This document shows, piece after piece, positions 29,226 to 32,086 of a stretch of DNA of 32,086 nucleotides. Under the pieces are notes generated by a model. It was not told the origin of the DNA, ran no database searches, and saw only the letters and a list, made by a program, of their open reading frames with translations. The translations under genes and the position numbers were made by a program. The DNA lies in assembly GCF_029892155.1 (NCBI RefSeq), contig NZ_JARZAG010000048.1:1-32086 (forward strand), in the 5' to 3' direction. The number at the start of each line of letters is the position of its first letter. Position 1 is the first letter of the stretch. The stretch is from Kitasatospora sp. GAS204B (GTDB lineage: Bacteria; Actinomycetota; Actinomycetes; Streptomycetales; Streptomycetaceae).

Positions 29226-32086
29226 ATGTTCGATGACGTGAATGCGGGCGCGCCCGGCGCGGTCCCCGGTACGCCGGTCGGCCGTAGGGTTGTGCGACGT
29301 TCGATGTCGGTGCTGCTGGCGGCGTGTCTGAGTGGGGCGGGGTTGACGATGCTGACCGCGACCCCGGCCGCGGCCGCAGCCCCGGTCCCGGGCAGCGCAC
29401 CGCTGTTCATCGCCGACGTCAACAACAATCAGGTGGTGGAGGTGACGCCCGGCGGCACCCAGACCACCGTCCCGGCCACCGGCCTGAGCAACCCGACAGG
29501 GGTGGCGGTGGACGCGGCCGGTGACGTGTTCATCTCCGACTTCGGCCACAATCGGGTGGTGGAGGTTCCGGCCGGCGGCGGCACACAGAACACCGTCGGC
29601 ACCGGCCTGAGCAACCCGGCCGATGTGGCGGTGGACGCGGCCGGTGACGTGTTCATCGCCGACGCCGGCAACAACCGGGTGGTGGAGGTGCCGGCCGGTG
29701 GCGGCGCGCAGACCACCGTCCCGGCCACCGGCCTGAGCGGCCCGGAAGGGGTGGCGGTGGACGCGGCCGGGGACGTGTTCATCGTCGACCAGTTCAACAA
29801 TCGGGTGGTGGAGGTGACGCCCGGCGGCACCCAGACCACCGTCCCGGCCACCGGCCTGAACGCCCCGGGCGGGGTGGCGGTGGACGCGGCCGGGGACGTC
29901 TACATCACCGACATCGGCAACAATCGGGTGGTGAAGGTACCGGCCGGCGGCACCCAGAGCACCGTCGGCACCGGCCTGATCCAGCCGACAGGGGTGGCGG
30001 TGGACGCGGCCGGGGACCTGTTCATCGCCGACTACGGCCACAATCGGGTGGTGGAGGTGACGCCCGGCGGCGCGCAGAACACCGTCCCGGCCACCGGCCT
30101 GAGCGCCCCGATCGGGGTGGCGGTGCCGCCGGCGCCGGCGGCCCCGTCCGGGGTGCACGCGAGTGCTGCGGGCGCTGGTCAGGCGACGGTGTCCTTCACC
30201 CCCAATGGTGCCGCGGACCATGTCACCGGTTACACGGTGACCGCCACCGACACCACCAATCCCGCCAACGGCAGCCAGAGCGCGCAGGGCGCCGGCTCCC
30301 CGTTGACCGTGACCGGCCTGACGCCCGGTGACACGTACACGTTCACGGTCACGGCGACCAACGCCGCCGGTGCCACCAGCCTCACCTCGAGTCCCGTCAC
30401 CTTCGCGCTCCTGAACGTGCCGTGGGCCGCGAGCCTGCCGGGCGCCACCATCGGCAGCGCCTACAGCGCCCCGACCACCACCGGTGCGCCCAGCGGCGGC
30501 ACCAGCCCCTACACCTTCACCGCCACCGGCCTGCCGGCGGGCGTCACCATCGACCCGACCACCGGTGTCCTGTCCGGCACCCCCACCACGGGCGCCCCCG
30601 CCGTGACCGTCACCGTCACCGTCACCGACAGCGCCAACCCCGCACAGACCGCCAGCCACCAGTTCACCCTGACGCTGAACGTGCAGGCCACCACCACCAC
30701 ACTGTCCGCCGTCCCGGATCCGTCCTCGTCGGGGCAGAACGTGGTGTTCACCGCGACCGTGGCCGGGCCCGGCGGCTCCACTGTCGTGCCGACCGGGCAG
30801 GTGACGTTCAAGGACGGCACCACCACCTTGGGCACCGCCACCCTGAACTCCTCCGGCCAGGCCACCTTCGCCACCAGCGCGCTGGCGGTCGCCAACCACC
30901 CGATCACCGCCAACTACGCTGGTGACAACAACTCCGCCGCGTCCACCTCCAACACGGTGACGCAGACGGTGACCCAGCAGACCACCAGCACCACGCTGGC
31001 CTCCTCCCCGGATCCGTCCTACAGCAACCAGCAGGTGACGTTCACCGCCATCGTCGCCTCCAACGTCAGCGGCTCCAGCGTCGTGCCGTCCGGGACGGTG
31101 ACGTTCAAGGACGGCACCACCACCTTGGGCACCGCCACCCTGAACGGCAGCGGGCAGGCGACGTTCGCCACCGCGGCCCTGTCGGTGGGCTCCCACACGA
31201 TCGAGGCTGACTACGCCGGCGACGCCAACTCCCAGCCGTCCACGGCCACGGTGACGCAGACCGTCAACGCGCAGGCCCCCACCACCACCGCGCTGTCCGC
31301 CGCCCCCAACCCGTCCTCGCTCGGGTCACCGGTGACGTTCACCGCCACCGTGGCCGCGCCCAGCGGCGCCCCCACCCCCACCGGGACGGTGACGTTCAAG
31401 GACGGCTCCACCACCTTGGGCACCGCCACCCTGAACGGCTCCGGGCAGGCGACGTTCGCCACCGCCGCCCTGTCGGTCGGCACCCACCAGATCACCGCCA
31501 TCTATGGCGGTGACGCGACCTCGGCGCCGTCCACCTCCAGCGTCCTGACCCAGAGCGTGACCCAGCAGGCCACCACCACGCAGGTGTCCACCTCGGAGGG
31601 CCCCTCCTCGTTCGGCCAGTCCGTGACGTTCACCGCCACCGTGACCGGCGCGCCCGGCTCGGGCGTCACCCCCACCGGCACCGTCACCTTCAAGGACGCC
31701 ACCACGGTCCTGGGCACCGCCACCCTCAGCAATGGCCAGGCCACCCTCACCACCACCACCCTGCAGGTCGGCACCCACACCATCACCGCGGCCTACGCCG
31801 GTGACACCAACTCCCTGGCCTCCAACGGGACCCTGACCCAGATGGTCAACAAGCAGGGCACCACCACCACCGTCACCACCACCCCCGACCCCTCCTCCTA
31901 CGGGGCGCCGGTGACGTTCACCGCGAGCGTGGCCGCCTCCACCGACGGCACCCCCACCGGCACCGTCACCTTCAAGGACGGCTCCACCACCCTGGGCACC
32001 GCCACCCTCGACAACAACGGTAAGGCCACCCTCACCACCAGCAGCCCCCTGCAGGTCGGCTCGCACACCATCGAAGCCGACTACGC
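29226..32086 (+). CDS. Large secreted NHL/fn3/Ig-like repeat protein, C-terminus beyond right edge
   Basis: Starts at ATG 29226 with AGGAG upstream; 953 codons are open to the edge. The signal peptide (VRRSMSVLLAACLSGAGLTM, LTATPAAAAA) is followed from residue about 58 by six NHL repeats (LFIADVNNNQVVEV, VFISDFGHNRVVEV and so on), an fn3 domain (about 300-393), a He_PIG-like Ig domain (about 395-488; GLPAGVTIDPTTGVLSGTP) and then at least five Ig-like domains of about 95-100 residues, each with VTFKDG(T/S)TTLGTATL and YAGD/YGGD. No LPxTG anchor or catalytic motif is visible in the part seen. Likely an exported adhesin or extracellular-matrix protein, paralogous to the gene at the left edge. 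Unit-to-unit similarity at DNA level implies recent repeat exchange. Confidence 0.9.
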   Translation, partial: MFDDVNAGAPGAVPGTPVGRRVVRRSMSVLLAACLSGAGLTMLTATPAAAAAPVPGSAPLFIADVNNNQVVEVTPGGTQTTVPATGLSNPTGVAVDAAGDVFISDFGHNRVVEVPAGGGTQNTVGTGLSNPADVAVDAAGDVFIADAGNNRVVEVPAGGGAQTTVPATGLSGPEGVAVDAAGDVFIVDQFNNRVVEVTPGGTQTTVPATGLNAPGGVAVDAAGDVYITDIGNNRVVKVPAGGTQSTVGTGLIQPTGVAVDAAGDLFIADYGHNRVVEVTPGGAQNTVPATGLSAPIGVAVPPAPAAPSGVHASAAGAGQATVSFTPNGAADHVTGYTVTATDTTNPANGSQSAQGAGSPLTVTGLTPGDTYTFTVTATNAAGATSLTSSPVTFALLNVPWAASLPGATIGSAYSAPTTTGAPSGGTSPYTFTATGLPAGVTIDPTTGVLSGTPTTGAPAVTVTVTVTDSANPAQTASHQFTLTLNVQATTTTLSAVPDPSSSGQNVVFTATVAGPGGSTVVPTGQVTFKDGTTTLGTATLNSSGQATFATSALAVANHPITANYAGDNNSAASTSNTVTQTVTQQTTSTTLASSPDPSYSNQQVTFTAIVASNVSGSSVVPSGTVTFKDGTTTLGTATLNGSGQATFATAALSVGSHTIEADYAGDANSQPSTATVTQTVNAQAPTTTALSAAPNPSSLGSPVTFTATVAAPSGAPTPTGTVTFKDGSTTLGTATLNGSGQATFATAALSVGTHQITAIYGGDATSAPSTSSVLTQSVTQQATTTQVSTSEGPSSFGQSVTFTATVTGAPGSGVTPTGTVTFKDATTVLGTATLSNGQATLTTTTLQVGTHTITAAYAGDTNSLASNGTLTQMVNKQGTTTTVTTTPDPSSYGAPVTFTASVAASTDGTPTGTVTFKDGSTTLGTATLDNNGKATLTTSSPLQVGSHTIEADY

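Larger units (their letters stand above)
28390..32086. repeat. Right arm of large inverted repeat
   Basis: Inverted counterpart of 1-2985. It begins in the unknown fragment near 28390, includes the upstream and leader region of the NHL/Ig gene and the gene itself to the window edge. A stretch of about 230 bases (about 28735-28965) has no counterpart in the left arm. Confidence 0.8.

Noticed and set aside
29118..31196. 692-codon minus-strand frame over the right NHL/Ig gene
   Set aside because: Same shadow effect of high-GC repeats; the plus-strand frame encodes the real domains.

Overview
The window is high-GC actinobacterial DNA, most likely from a Streptomycetaceae member (Streptomyces, Kitasatospora or Streptacidiphilus). 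The grounds are strong GC at third codon positions, GTG and TTG starts, a type I-E CRISPR repeat of the Streptomyces kind, and several protein families typical of that group. Genus and replicon cannot be decided from sequence alone.

The window is bounded by two paralogous, outward-facing genes for very large secreted beta-rich proteins (signal peptide, six NHL repeats, one fn3 domain, one He_PIG-like Ig domain, then tandem Ig-like domains). One leaves through the left edge (start 2351, minus strand), the other through the right edge (start 29226, plus strand). Similarity continues upstream of both start codons for about 0.6 to 0.8 kb, so the window is framed by an inverted repeat of at least about 3 kb per arm.

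Left half (3.4-16.1 kb): a three-gene ABC importer of the siderophore/cobalamin/heme class (Met-rich lipoprotein, FecCD permease, ATPase); a small secreted protein; a short minus-strand operon with a hypothetical protein, a cytochrome P450 and a PvcA/DIT1-type isonitrile synthase, preceded by a broken MFS exporter; then a Cu(I)-type P1B ATPase translationally coupled to a small membrane protein, an ECF sigma factor closely resembling mycobacterial SigC, a divergently encoded HxxxCxxC zinc-finger protein that is probably its anti-sigma factor, and a Met-rich membrane protein. My reading is a copper-linked isonitrile (chalkophore-like) locus: a metallophore is made, the metal complex is taken up, and copper handling is under one ECF switch. 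The function is inferred.

Middle (16.1-21.1 kb): a graveyard. It holds four degenerate type I-E CRISPR mini-arrays, three with clearly related leaders and a fourth with partial leader similarity, interleaved with remnants of IS1380-, IS3- and IS5-type transposases, a hemerythrin fragment, and two Streptomyces-type conserved proteins (one intact, one frameshifted).

Right half (21.1-29.2 kb): a GNAT-like protein, then a complete Cascade operon (cse1, cse2, cas7e, cas5e, cas6e) with no cas3, cas1 or cas2 in the window, then a decayed SAM-dependent methyltransferase and the second inverted arm. The Cascade genes look intact while the nearby arrays are badly eroded.
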